A stretch of 64,000 nt of DNA from Lojkania enalia. Lineage: Eukaryota > Ascomycota > Dothideomycetes > Pleosporales. The notes beneath the pieces were generated by a model. That model made no database searches, was not told the DNA's origin, and saw only the letters and a list, made by a program, of their open reading frames with translations. Shown here in pieces: positions 22,093-34,167 of the stretch (position 1 is the first letter of the stretch; each line of letters opens with the position of its first letter). Position numbers and translations under genes: made by a program. The DNA is taken from positions 50,667 through 114,666 of the forward strand of contig ML986735.1 in assembly GCA_010094045.1 (NCBI GenBank), given 5' to 3'.

Positions 22093-24170
22093 TTAAAGAA
22101 TCTCTTTTATCTTAAAGTACAGCTTTGGATTTGGATCTCTCCACCTCCTACTATTAGGAAACACCTTCCTCCGCAGTCTATTAACACAAGGAATTAATAG
22201 CTGAAAATATGGTGTGAAGTTTTCTTCTACCGCCTTAAGGAAATCTCTCTCATCGGCCACTTCCCCTTTCTTTATTTTAGCAAGCTCTTCTGTGCCAATA
22301 TAATTCCATTTTTCAAACTGTTGCACCACCCTTTCTTTTATTAGTCTATCATAGTAAATACAAATCCAGAACAGCACCTAGAAGAACGATTCTAGATCGT
22401 GTATAAAAGAATACAGTTCGTTATCTAGAAGCACTCCAATTGCTATAAACGCTCGTATGCCGGTCTTCCCTCATGCTCCTGAAGATTTCTCGCGCTGCTC
22501 CTTAATAGTAAGGTCGAGGTCGATTAAGAACGCGCGCTAGAAAGGGTTGTTATCTTCTTCATTCACCATAAGGTTGTTTGGTGAGATATTACATTATAGT
22601 ATACCGGCCTATATATGTAGCGACTCGTATCCTTCGACACAGCCTTCCAACACAGCAAGAAGACTAGTCCGGGAGCTTGCTTTGTAGATGGCCTTCCCAT
22701 AGTCACGGATAATGACGCGACGATGTACTCGATTCGCGGTCACCCTCTCCCCCTTTACTAGTAAGCTTAAGCAAGTTCGCTTGCTAGACGGCAACGGCGC
22801 GTCCGTACAGCTAGAGGACCGTTCGCGCCCGGCGGCGCTGCTGCTTCGGCCTTTCCGCAAGATGCAATGTCCAGTAGTGCTTAGAGGCGGTATCAAGCTT
22901 TCCGGCTTGTATTTTTTCGCTTCTATTATATCCAGGCCTTATCGCACGTTTATGCGGATGTCGTTGTCCTGGCCGCCCACACGGACCGTCTGATAGTGAT
23001 AGTATCTCGCGACATTGACCACGCCCTTATCGGTTGCCTCTCGCAGTAACTCGCCCTCTCCCTCTCGTTCCGGGTATTGCTATGAGTCTTTGACAATAAG
23101 GGGTGTTCGCGATTCGTCTCCCTCTCGATGGACTTTCCAACAGGTTGTCGCTCGACCGGCAACACAAGGCACGCGTTTTATGACCTTGTCGATGACGAGC
23201 CGCTCTATACGGTTGTCCCTTTCGATCTCGATGTACCGCTTGTCCCCGGCTGTAATGATAGTGGGGTCAAATCCAAGCTGCTCCTCGTTCAGCGACAGGA
23301 ACCCGAGCACAGCAGACACGAACTGCAGCCCGTCTTCGTTGACATCAAATCGCGTGGATGCGATTCCCCCCAGGCGGTCGAATTCCCACAGTCGCATGAG
23401 GGGACTATATAGGGTAAAGCCGAGCACGAAGCGGCGGCTGTCCTGAGCAGCGAGCACCCCTAGCACGAGGATCTGCGACCAGTGGCATTTAGAGTTGATG
23501 CCGGCGCTCGGGTCGTCTATCCGCGAGTATAAAGCCGACATCCAACTTACGGTCGGCGGTAGAGCCTTATATGGGCTGGTGGGGCTGTGCTAGCGGCCGC
23601 CGTCGAGACCTGGCGGCGGGCTGATACTCTTCTACGAAATCCAAGAGCTGGCCAGTAAGCCGCGCGAACCAGCTTAAGACATCGCGTTCCCTCGCTCCTT
23701 CGGGCCAGTCCTGCTAGCCGCTCTCCTCCTGATAGAGCGGATTATCCCCTTCTTTACACTTGTCGAACACGTTGTGCGCTTCCGACTTTAGACCTGGGAC
23801 GTTTCCGAAGTATGCTTCGAAGAAACCAGGAACATCGACGTATAGTTGTCCTAGCTCCTCCTTCAGCACGCCGTCTACGTACTTGCGGTGTTCGGTTGAG
23901 TTCGCAAAGCTGCCCGTGTTGTACAGCCATGGCGTTTGCCGGGAGGAGGCGGTGAGGGACAGGGCTGACAGCGGAGGAGTTGTAGGTTTAGCGATAGCCG
24001 TAAAGACTGTGGACGCAGCGACTGCATTATAAACCTTATCCTAAATAAGTCCGTCGGTGCTATTGCTAAGGACTGCCTCTAGGAGAGGTATGATACGCCT
24101 AATGTTAAAGTTGCCGGAGTTGACCGCTGCGTTTAGCTCCAACAGATCGCCGAGAAGGTTTTATTCCCAC
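22093..24170 (-). pseudogene. FunK1 fungal-type protein kinase, near full length but decayed (copy 2)
   Basis: Minus strand, N- to C-terminus: LNAAVNSGNFNIRRIIPLLEAV (about 24090-24150), TPWLYNTGSFANSTEHRKYVDG, LYVDVPGFFEAYFG and PLAQPHQPI. The middle follows: KCHWSQILVLG, RRFVLGFTLYSPLMRLWEFDR, LGFDPTII, CVAGRATTCWKVHREG. Then HRRVIIRDYGKAIYKASS, LQCNISPNNL and FPNSRRW. The catalytic-loop Asp of DISPNN has become Asn by a G to A change, and several Trp codons are TAG, so it is dead. Frames shift between about 22900 and 23600. It is longer than copy 1 at 8318-8990 and more RIP-mutated towards its C-terminus. Confidence 0.88.
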
Positions 24171-24397
24171 CCTTAGAAGGTAATAAGCGAACGGCTGAAG
24201 AGCGTGTATAAGGTTAAGCGCAGTATTCTATAGGCCTTCATTGCGTCACCTTACTGAAGAGAATGATAGTAGTAACTCCTATCACGGTTTAAGCTGGTAC
24301 CCTAAATCCTAACATATTCTGAAAAGAATTTCAACACTGTAGATACGGCATTTGATTCACTCTTAATCAACATATAATTCTCTAGTGCTAAATCCTC
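24171..24397. other. Flank of the transposon cluster
   Basis: No gene recognised. This is the original left flank of pogo element A: the target dinucleotide TA at 24398-24399 is the duplicated site. The island ends exactly here. Confidence 0.5.
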
Positions 24398-24399
24398 TA

Positions 24400-26054
24400 A
24401 CGTGTTTTACAAGCGAGTGACGCGTACAAGCGAGTAACGCACCCCACTAACTTTGCACACCTCTCATATCTTAACGTACAATAGCTCCACGCAACGTTAC
24501 TCAATTACTTTCAAATAAAGCAGATATTCAGCTTGCTATCTCATCTATTAATACTAAGCAGATTCAGGGCAATCGTCCTGCTGCAGGAGTCTACAACGTA
24601 GCTAAAGCAACGCTCCGCCGCCGACGCGCTGGAATGCCTGCCCGACGCGATTGCCAGCCCAACTCAAAGAAACTTGCTACGCTAGAAGAGGAGGTAATTA
24701 TACGTTATATACTAGATCTAGATCAACGAGGATTTGCGCCTACATATACAGCTATACGTAATATAGCTAATAAGCTGCTTACTACGCGCGGTACAGGTCG
24801 CGTTAGCATCTACTAGCCGCGTAACTTTGTCAAGCGTATAGAAAGCCTTACAACGCGTTTTAATCGAACGTACGATAGGTAGAGAGCTCTATATAAGGAT
24901 CCAGTATTAATTAGGAGCTAGTTTAAGCTCGTAGCGCAGACAAAGGCTAAGTACGGCATCTACGATAACAACGTCTACAACTTTAACAAGGCAGGCTTTA
25001 TAATAGGTAAGATTACGACTTAGCTCGTCGTAACAGGGTTAGAGAGGAGAGGCTGGCTAAAGGCTATTCAGCCTGGCGACTATAAGTGGGTGACGTTAGT
25101 TGCTGCGATTAACGCTGCTAGCTAGACAGTTCTACTATTCCTCATCTTCGCTAGCCGGTATTACCTATTAGCCTAGTATAAGGATAAAGAGATTCCACGC
25201 GACTAGGCGATCGCAGTTAGCGACAACAGCTGGACGAATAACAAGCTAGGAGTTGAGTGGCTAAAGCACTTTATTAAGTATATAGACAGGAAGGTAGTCG
25301 GCGCGCGTAGGCTACTTATCCTTAATAGCTATAAGAGCCACTACTCTCTTAAGTTTCAAGAGCTCTGCAAGGAGAATAATATCTATACGCTCTACATACC
25401 ACCTTACTTATTCTACCTACTACAAATCCGCTACTATATCAACTACATTACTAAGCTTGAATTCCTACTAGCCTTTAAGGTAGCCTTTAATCGAGCGTTT
25501 ACAACAGCTAATATCTGCTTAGTCTTTCGAGGCGCAGGCCTTGTCCCTCTCCAGCTAGACGCTGTTCTATTAAAGCTAGACGTACAGCTGCTGCGTACGC
25601 CTACTCTAGCTGCTCTACTAGAGGCTCTCTGGGAGGCTTATACGCCGAGCAACATACGTGAGCTTAAGGCTTAATTAACGTTAATTCGTAAGCGTGTTAG
25701 AAAGTACAAGAGCTTATTACTAGCTTCAATTATTAAAGCAATTAACTAGCTTAAGAAAGGAGCTAAGATAATAATACTCTCGGCTAAGCTAATGCGTAAT
25801 TAGGTTACTAGCCTTAAAAGAGCTAACGAGGCAGCGTTAAAGCGAAAGTAGCGTAAGAAAAAGCGTATATAGAAGTAAGGAGTTTTAATAAAGGAAGCTA
25901 GAGAGGGTATAATTGCTTAATATAAGGCTAATAAATAGATTGCTTATAAAGAGCGTTAAGGTATAGAGCGATTAAGCTTTAGCTGCTAGGTTCTAGCGTG
26001 CTGTATAAAGTGTAGAGAGCCTAGATATAACTTACGTACATATAAAAAGGATAC
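24400..26054 (+). mobile_element. Pogo/Fot1-like transposon A, 5' part with transposase
   Basis: It starts with a terminal repeat built of two direct units (ACAAGCGAGTGACGCGT, ACAAGCGAGTAACGCAC) after TA. The transposase frame reads from about 24480: a CENP-B/Tc5-type helix-turn-helix (NRPAAGVYNVAKATLRRR, LEEEVIIRYILDLDQRGFAP), then the DDE_1 core. Key residues have changed: NFNKAGF replaces NFDE-x-GF, and LILNSYKSHYS replaces LILD-x-H. So catalytic Asps became Asn, again G to A. About a dozen TAG/TAA stops follow. The C-terminal knuckle (CIKCREPRYNLRTY) is degenerate. Element B is inserted at 26055, and the missing 3' end is found inverted at 58730-58864. Together about 1.79 kb. Confidence 0.88.
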
Positions 26055-26056
26055 TA

Positions 26057-27090
26057 ACGTACTGCACAAGCGAGCTGATTACCTAAGCGAGCTGATTACC
26101 CAAGCAAGCTGATTATAATACTAAGACTATACTAAAATCGCGACTACTTTTCGCAAAATATTATACTTTCTTATATTCTATTATACTATATAATATAGTA
26201 GCCTATTCTTCTATATCTATAGTATTATTTTTACACGTCCGCGAGTTATATCTAGCCTTACTATACTACTTATAGCGCCTTTAAGTTGGCTGGCCTCTAT
26301 TAATACGCGCCTTCTTCCTACCCTTCTTTCTATTAGTATAAGTACTAAACTCTTTTAGAGTAGTTAATTAAGCGCTTTCTTTAATTGTTAGGTTACCTTC
26401 CTTCTATATATACTTTCTTTTATACGATCGATATTATATAGCGGCCTTATTAGCTGTTTAAAGCTTAGTAACCTAAGCGTATAATAGTACGTTTTTATAT
26501 ATTATATATACAGCACCCTTTATAAACTATTTAAACGCTTCTACTATTAAAATAGATAAGCTATCTAGGTGCTTTTAAACTCTTAATCGAATATACGCAG
26601 ATTAAGACCTAAATTTAATAGGATTACTTAGTATTTTTAACTCTTAAGAGGTATTTTTAACTATAAAGGGTATTAATATATATAGTTAAATTTTAAGCTT
26701 TAATAGTACTATATCTAAATTAAATAGAACTAGGCTAGCACTTTAAAAGCTATCTAAAATATTACTCTTTATAATTGCTACGTTAAAAGCTACTTTAAAA
26801 TAGAGTAAGAACTCGATTTTTATAATATAGTTAATATAACTATATATTAGCTACTCGACTTAGCACCTATACGTAGTTTTTAAAGGCGAGAAACAACTTA
26901 TATCTAGTAGCTATAGTAGGTATAATAAATATAGAGGTATATAGAGAATAATAATATTCTTTTTCTTATAGAGCTGCCTAAATTTAAGTAAGTTATAGCT
27001 TTTATAGCTGTTAAGAATTAGTAATTAATATATACTAATAGTATAATCCTTTATATATATATTAAAGTACTTTAACTACTTAATACTAAT
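26057..27090 (-). mobile_element. Pogo/Fot1-like transposon B, C-terminal half
   Basis: It begins with the terminal repeat ACGTACTGCACAAGCGAGC just after TA, inside element A. Read on the minus strand it carries the transposase tail, the segments AKSSSQLIYSYI and IILYIPLYLLYLL, and the second catalytic motif as LILNSYKS (Asp to Asn). The inserted solo LTR at 27091 interrupts it. The tail is nearly collinear with copy B'' at 3913-4736. Confidence 0.85.
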
Positions 27091-27369
27091 TATAACGGCG
27101 TAGGTAAGATAATAGGTCTAAATGCAGTACAAATCTACTTAGAGGTATATAGGAGTATATAGGGGTTTAGGGACCTAGGAATTCTATTAACACCTATAGG
27201 CCTTATACGAAAGGATATAGAAGAACTACTAAGCTACTTATAAGGGAGTGTACAACTATATACAGAAGGGAAAAGGGGTAGAACTAGGGGTAGGATAAAA
27301 TAAGCAAAAAGCTTTAGGATAAGGTTGTATATAAAGCTTTTCATAGAACGATTTCTTTACATTGTTATA
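27091..27369 (-). repeat. Solo LTR of Gypsy-2 with perfect 5-bp target duplication
   Basis: A 279-bp LTR (ends TATAAC...GTTATA, originally TGTAAC...GTTACA) flanked by CTAAT at 27086-27090 and CTAAT at 27370-27374. The transposase frame of element B continues on both sides, which proves insertion into it. A solo LTR of this kind comes from LTR-LTR recombination that removed the internal part. Confidence 0.92.
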
Positions 27370-27374
27370 CTAAT

Positions 27375-27888
27375 ATTATTTATTATCTAGCTGTTATTAG
27401 TAACCTATATAACCTAGATTAGTAGAATATCGTCTTCTTTATACTATATAGAGAGGTAGTAGGTACCTATAAAGATAATAAAAGATAGTATTACCTATCT
27501 TATCGCGTTAATACTCTAGATAACTATAGTCTATTTATAATTATCTAGCTAGAGCTATTTTAGTCAATTCTATCTTTTAAAGCTAGTAACTACTACTTCT
27601 ATTAATATTATATCTATTATAAAACCTAATTTATTAAAGTTATATATATTTTTATTAATAATACTATACTTAGCCTTTATATTCTATATAAGGTAGAACT
27701 AACCTCTTATAACCTTAGAATTCTTATATTTAGCTTTTAAATAGTTGTACTTTTAATTAAATTTAACTTTAAGCTTAGGTGTATATTTAATAAAATTCTC
27801 TATTTAGTTCTTTCTAACCTAACTAGTAGAGTATATAGCTAGTAGTAAATTAGCTATATCTTAAATAGTAGTAAGCTATAGTAGAAAT
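27375..27888 (-). mobile_element. Pogo/Fot1-like transposon B, N-terminal catalytic part
   Basis: Minus strand continuation of element B: KYNYLKAKYKNSKVIRG, AKYSIINKNIYNFNKLGF (first catalytic Asp changed to Asn), SINAIRQVILSFIIFIGTYYLS and IQYKEDDILLI. The Gypsy-1 copy 1 LTR begins at 27889, immediately after the duplicated GAAAT at 27884-27888. The remaining N-terminus and 5' end of B lie inverted at 58867-59207. Confidence 0.85.
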
Positions 27889-28256
27889 TATAATAGCTTC
27901 TAATTAGCCAGGTGTAGGATAGAGTAATAACTAAGAGTAATTATATACTATAAGAGGATTATTCTTATAAACTTATAATAGAAGTATATAAGTAGAGTAT
28001 ATAAAGAATATTTAAGTTAACTATAAAGAGCTATAAAGGTTAAAATTATAAAGTTATTAAATATAATTTAGTTCTCTTACTATTTCTTTCTATTTAGTTA
28101 TTTAGCTAACTAAATAACTAAGTATATTTAGTTGTTTAGTTAACTAAACTACTAAATATATTATATATCTTATATTAGTTTTATTCTTCTAGTTATATAG
28201 AGTTTTAGATTTTAATTAGGTCTAGTATAAGGATTCTTATAAGAGTATCTATAATA
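27889..28256 (-). repeat. 3' LTR of Gypsy-1 copy 1 (368 bp)
   Basis: It reads TATAATAGCTTC...ATCTATAATA on the plus strand and matches the LTRs at 51698-52066, 58202-58570 and, inverted, 59213-59580. It contains two to three alternating TTAGTTAACTAA-like palindromic units at about 28095-28160. The left flank ends GAAAT. Confidence 0.9.
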
Positions 28257-28289
28257 CTACCTTCCCCCTCTAAACTTTCAGCCCGAGAG

Positions 28290-28960
28290 TTTTCCTATCC
28301 TAAACTAGTATATAGTAGGGTTAGTATACTATTTTCGCTAAAACTATATATATTTCTAATACCTCCCCTTTATTATTTAACTCTAGATAGATACTATTAT
28401 ACTAATTATATAGACTGTTTAGGCGAGACTATTATATCTTATTCTTAGTATTCCTATAAGGGGTTAACTTATAAGGTAGATAAGAAGAAGATATCTAAAA
28501 AGTTATATTATTCGGAATACTTTTATACTAGTATACGTTTATTATATAATATAGATTATAATACTTAGATTACTTATATATTATAATCCTATACTACTAG
28601 TTCGTTTCTAATTCTTTCTAGTAGTAAAGTAGGATGCTAAAGTTACGAAACTAGAAGAGAAAATTTATCTAGCCTAGAAAGAGTTAGAATAACTTCTTAA
28701 TAAAGTAGTAGTAGCTTATATAAAGATTCAGCGTCTCTATAAGATTTGTAAATAAGCGAAGTATAAGTAGGCGGAGGGTTATAAATATACGTAGGAGTAA
28801 CTTAAGAAAGAGAAAGAAGTAGATTATAAGGCGGGTCTTCTTTCTAAAGTAGAGTCGCCTCCTATAATATAGCTAATATTATTTAATCCTACTACTCTAT
28901 CTCCGGGTTTTCTTTGTAAATTTAGGTTTTATAATATACTTATAATACTATAGGGCTAAG
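28290..28960 (+). pseudogene. Antisense open frame in the 3' part of Gypsy-1 copy 1
   Basis: Opposite to pol, between its end and the 3' LTR, a plus-strand frame reads as a Glu/Lys-rich coiled coil: KLEEKIYLAQKELEQLLNK, AYIKIQRLYKICKQAKY, EQLKKEKEVDYKAGLLSKV, then LILFNPTTLSPGFL. Stops are TAG/TAA, mostly explained as Gln codons hit by C to T. The same frame recurs at 52085-52770 in copy 2. It resembles no gag or pol domain. I cannot say whether it is expressed. Confidence 0.6.
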
Positions 28961-30501
28961 GTTTTCTTCTAGTTTTTAGATATTATTTTATAGGTTCCTA
29001 TATTTATCTATTTCTAACTATCTAATTAGATAGTATTATTTACTATTCTATATCCTATACTTTATTATTCTTTTAACTTCTTATTTCTAGTCTTTTCTAT
29101 ACGCGTCTATATTATATACTACTAGTTTAGTATTTTAGGGTACCTTTTCTATAAGTATGATATAGAAGGTTAGGTAGATTTTTATAGTTATAAGTAATTT
29201 AAGTTAATAGTTTACGGGTAATATTTATTCCTTAATATTATATAGTCCGATTTTAATATAGTCTAGTTTACTACTTAATTATTTACTTTAAATATTTCGT
29301 TATAGTAGCTAAACTTTTTCTTTCTTTTTAAAGTAAGATAGTTATTTATATTTTTTATTATAATATTTCTTTATTATATATTATAGGAACTAAAGGTTTT
29401 TCTTTAGTAAATCTTATATTTATTAAATAATCTCAACTTATTCCTATACTTATAGTACCTATAATACTACTTTAATTAGGGTATTATAGGTTTTTAGTTT
29501 ATACCTATAGTTTATTATAAATAGTAATACTCTAGTTATATTATATATAGTACTATTATACGCGAGTTATACTATTAGTAGTAGTATTATCTAGTTGTTT
29601 TATCTATAGTTAAGGTAGTACTATAAGTATTACTCTACTATTTAGTTTATTTATTCTATCTATCTATCTATTTACGGGTAAAATACTATAGATATCTTAT
29701 ATTTAATTCCTAGTAAGTTTATAATTGTTTGCTAAAACTTTAAAGTAAACTTAATATCTTAGTTTATAATTATCTTATATAGTACCCTATATTATATAAT
29801 AATCTATTTTAGAAAGATGTTCGCAACTTATTCTACTAGTAATACTTTATTACAGAGAATAAAATAGGTGTATTTTATAAGTCTATCTATAATTATTATA
29901 ATAGAGTTGTATACTTCTCCCTTAGAGTAGTTTTTTAACTTTAATAGCTTAATAATAAAGTCTATAGTAACTTCTATCTATAGTTTAGTTAGTATTTTTA
30001 AATTCTATAATAGTCTATAGAGTATATATTTATTAGGTTTATTCTATTAGTAGTTTATATATTCTTATAACGTATTCTTTACCTATTCTCTTACTTTAGG
30101 AAAGTAGAATCCTCTAAGGATTCGTTCTAGCATTTTCTCTATTCTTTAGTATCCGTATATAAAGGCTTCGTAGAATTGTCTAATAAATTCTTTTCTAACT
30201 TTAGCTAGTATATAGATTCGATTGTAGACATATAGTAGTCTATCTATTAGTTCTAGTTCTTATTCTTAGAGTTCTCTAGGTATTCCATCTATTACTAACC
30301 TAATTAGTATTATCTAACTTACTTCTTTAGTAATAGTTGTTGCTGCGAGTCTTAGGTAATTATATACTATACTTCTATCTTATTATTTTCTTAGTAGTAT
30401 AACTATAGTTTCTTTCTCTTACTTATATCCTAGTAGTCTATTTAATATATCTACTCTTTAGTTTTATTTTCTACTAATATAGATAATTTTAAAGTCGAAT
30501 A

Positions 30502-31676
30502 ACGTAGTTTATAAGTAAGCTGTTAGTATAAGCAAGCTGTTACCTTACTAAACTTTTAATAGCCTACCTAGATTAACGTATAATAGCTTAATATAGTAAC
30601 GTATAATCAACCTATAAAGAATTACAAATTATCCTTACAATTTCAGCTATTAATCGAGGTTAAGTTTCAACCGAGAATAGCGCTACAACAACTTTTCGCT
30701 ACCCTTAAAGTACTCTCTACTTTTAACGCGCTAGAATAGCTACGCAACGCAATTATAGGCCGAATTTAAAGAAGCTTATAAAGACTAAAGAGAAGGTACT
30801 TATTAGCTATATCCTTAATTAGGATTTACAAGGATTTCCGCCTACAATTAACTGTATACGAGCTATAGTAAATAGACTATTAGCTAAGCGTAACGCTGAG
30901 ATCTCAGCCTTAATACGCGATTATATTAACTATATTAATAAGACTACCTTCCTTCCAGCCTTTAAAGCAGCCTATAATTAATTAATTATAGAAGCTAATA
31001 TCCGCGTAAGCTTTTAAGGCGCTAGAATAGTACTATATAATTTAGAGGCGGTACTATTAAAGCTTAATATTAAGCTATATACGCTGATACTACCTATACT
31101 AGAGACTACCCCCTAGGAGGCTAAAACACCTAGTAATACGCGTGAACTAGAGGCTTAATTAATAATAATTTATAGCAGGATTTAGCAATATTAAAACTTA
31201 TTACCTATATTAATTATTACAGCCTTTAATTAACTTTAAAAGGGTATTATAATAATAACGCATTCGATCGCGTTAATAGCTAATTAAATTAAAAGCCTTA
31301 AATAAGCGAATAAGATAGCAACAAAGTAAAAATAATAGAAAAGAAAGCGATTATAGAAGTAGAGAATTCTAATAAAGGCTGTAGGTAAGGATATAATTAA
31401 TTAAAATAATATTAAGGGGTAGATTAATAAGGAAATTTGTAATTAGAGTACTTAGCTATAAGAGAGTAGCCAGCTTTAATAGAGCTGTAGGTGCTGTAAA
31501 CAGCCTAACTATAATACTTAAACGTGCTAGATTAATAGCGCAGGTATTAAATAATCTAATAGACTATTACTTCTTATAGTATATATATATATAGTTAATA
31601 ATTATCGCGATTAAGTCGTTCGAATCTTAGTAGAGTAACAGCTCGTTTATACTAATAGCTCGCTTGTAAACTACGT
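30502..31676 (+). mobile_element. Non-autonomous pogo-like element D (1,175 bp) with intact ends
   Basis: Both ends carry a 40-bp inverted repeat (ACGTAGTTTATAAGTAAGC / ACGTAGTTTACAAGCGAGC), flanked by duplicated TA (30500-30501 and 31677-31678). Inside is a transposase with its N-terminal Tc5-type domain (KKLIKTKEKVLISYILNQD) joined directly to the C-terminal part (FLPAFKAAYNQL...SFQGARIVLYNLEAVLLK). The central DDE catalytic core is deleted, so it needed another element's transposase. A CCHC-like remnant (CRCCKQPNYNTQTC) ends the frame. Copy 2 of Gypsy-1 at 54300 shows the empty site. Confidence 0.92.
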
Positions 31677-34167
31677 TATAGCTAGTTTTTATAACTATCT
31701 AACCTATCTAAGAGTAAGAATTTTAGGAGTAAGAAAGATAGTAAGGTTTTTATAATTATAATAGATTTTAGTTTACTATTTTAATCCTTATAGGTATATA
31801 TACTATTCTTTAAAATATACTATAATAGCTAGAAGTTCTTAGTTATATATATTATAATTTATCTCTACTAGTATAAGTTTTTATAAATAGTATACTACTA
31901 GATATTATTTTCTATTATAGGTTTATATAAGGATTCCAGCTATTCTTATTCCTAATACGTCGGTTTTTATAAGAGCTTTCTTTTCTAGGTCGTAGAGTTT
32001 TAGTACTAGTTCTTATTAGAATTATTTCTTAACTTCTTAGAAGGCTTTTTCTTATTTATTTCTCTATATAAAAGTAATATCTTTCCTTAATAGTTATATT
32101 AAGGGTATAGTTATATCGCTCTAATTATCTATAAAGGTTTAATAGAAGTTATAAAATTCTATAAAAGATTAGATATCTTTAACTAATTTTAAAGTTAGCT
32201 AGTCTCTAATTACTACTAATTTATTTAAGTCTATTTATAGCTATCCTAGTTTAATAATAAATTCTAAGTAGTCTATTTATATAGTATAGAATTCGCATTT
32301 CCTTACCTTAAGGTATAATTTTACTACTTATAGTATACGTAGAACTTGTTCGACCTATTCCTTATATTCTTACTTTATTTTTAAATATACGAGAACGTTA
32401 TCTAAATATACTATATAGAATTATCTAAAATAGGGTCTTAATACCTTATTAATTTATTTTTAAAAAGTAGCTGGTATATTAGTAAGTCTAAATAGTATAA
32501 CTAGATATTTAAAAAGTCTCTTTTTTATCCTAAATACTGTTTTCTATTTATCTTCTTCTTTAATATAGATCTAATAGTATATATTTTAGATGTCTAATTT
32601 TATAAAGATAGTAGCTTCTTTTAATTAGTCTCTTAAGTTACGGATAAGTAGTAAAGGGTATTAATCCTTAATTATAATATTATTAAGGGTGCGATAATTA
32701 ATATATATTTATAGGTCTATTATTTCTTTCTTATCTACGAAAAGTATAGGGTATATTACTAGTAAGCTTAATTCTTAGATTATTTCTTTCTTTAGGTACT
32801 CGTCTACGTATTATTTTAGGGCCTCTACTTCCCTTAATATTAGGCTATATATTAGTCTATATCCGAGTTCTTTTCCTAGTTATAGTTTAATTTTATAATT
32901 ATATTCTCTATATTTAGATAGATATTATAGTAGTTTTTAAAGTTATTTTATCAAGTATTAGTATTCTTTAAGTATACTATATAATACGTTTCCTATTAGG
33001 AATAATTCTTTTACTACTTCTTTTACTATTACAGCGAGTTGTTTTTTAACTAGCTAGCTAGAGTTTTTAAGGATAATTCGTCCCGTTTACTAGTTTATTT
33101 AAGGATTTTCCTTTCTTAACTATAGAATCTCTAGGATAATATTATAGTCGGTAATTTCTATAATTTAGAAGATTTATTTTTATTAGGTTGTTCCTAGGAT
33201 TTTAAACTCTCCTAGTTTTATAGTATATATAACTTTCTTTTAGAAGTCTTTTCCCTTTATAGTTTAGATTATATAAAGTCGTTCTAGTTATACTATAAGT
33301 ATTTCTTTTCTAGTAATATAGTTACTAGCTATAAAATTCTTTATTACTCTACTATTAATAAGTATATATATCTTATAGCTGTAATATTATCTTAGTATTA
33401 TAAAATAGTATTCTCCTACATTTCTATATAGTTAAATTATCTTAGGCTAATAGACTATTACTTCTTTTATAGATATATGTTTTAAGTATTTCCATTCTAG
33501 ATATTTATATTATAGTCTTCCTCTAATATATATTTTAGATAGTAGAGGTTCTAATTTAAGTACTATATAGTTTTAGGTTTACTTAATAACTTCCTATCCT
33601 ATTATAGTTTCTTATTTTACTAGGTTTTCTAGTACTTTATCTTCGTTTAGTTGTTTTAGCTATATATCTATATTTTCTTTTCTTTTTTAGTAGGTCTTAT
33701 ATTACTATTTAATATACGATATCTATACTATCTTAAAATATATTAGATGGTATTAGTTTATACGAGAGTTATCGTCTTTCTTAACCTAGTAGTTCTATTC
33801 TTATTTATATTATAATACCTTTAGTATCTAGTATTTTACTAGTACTTTACTTTATAAGAAGGCTACTGCTTTCTATATTATATATACAGCCTTATCCTAA
33901 TCTATAATATTAAGGTATCCTTCTACTACTTTTATTATTTCTATCCATTTTTAAAAGTATAAGAAGTAGATTTCTCTAGAATAGATGTTTTACTATTCTT
34001 CGTAAACGTCGATAATATCTTATCCTAGTCTATTCTTATTATAGAATCTTATAGGTAATTCCTCTTATAGGGTAGTTATAGGAGCTGGGGTTTTCTATTT
34101 ATACTCGATTATTCCTTATCGGTATATAGAATATACTCTAGATACTAGTTTAGGTATTAGTACTCTA

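Larger units (their letters stand above)
28257..34167 (-). mobile_element. Gypsy-1 copy 1, pol part (interrupted)
   Basis: Minus-strand Ty3/Gypsy pol, collinear with copy 2 at 52067-56796. The integrase region is around 29300-30480, the RT motif (YLDNVLVYL, with Asp to Asn) at about 32390-32425, and protease-like sequence around 33400-33700. A MITE-like pogo derivative (30502-31676) sits in the pol. At 34167 the element is cut by pogo element C; its gag and 5' LTR are at 59213-60983 in the opposite orientation. Left and right pieces without insertions total 6,873 bp, identical to copy 2. Confidence 0.9.

Noticed and set aside
4739..24399. tRNA or rRNA genes and a secondary-metabolite cluster
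   Set aside because: No tRNA-like cloverleaf, no rRNA sequence and no polyketide, peptide-synthetase or terpene signature was seen in the island.
28095..28160. Alternating TTAGTTAACTAA palindromes, CRISPR-like at first sight
   Set aside because: No spacers and only a few units; it is part of the Gypsy-1 LTR and recurs in every LTR copy.
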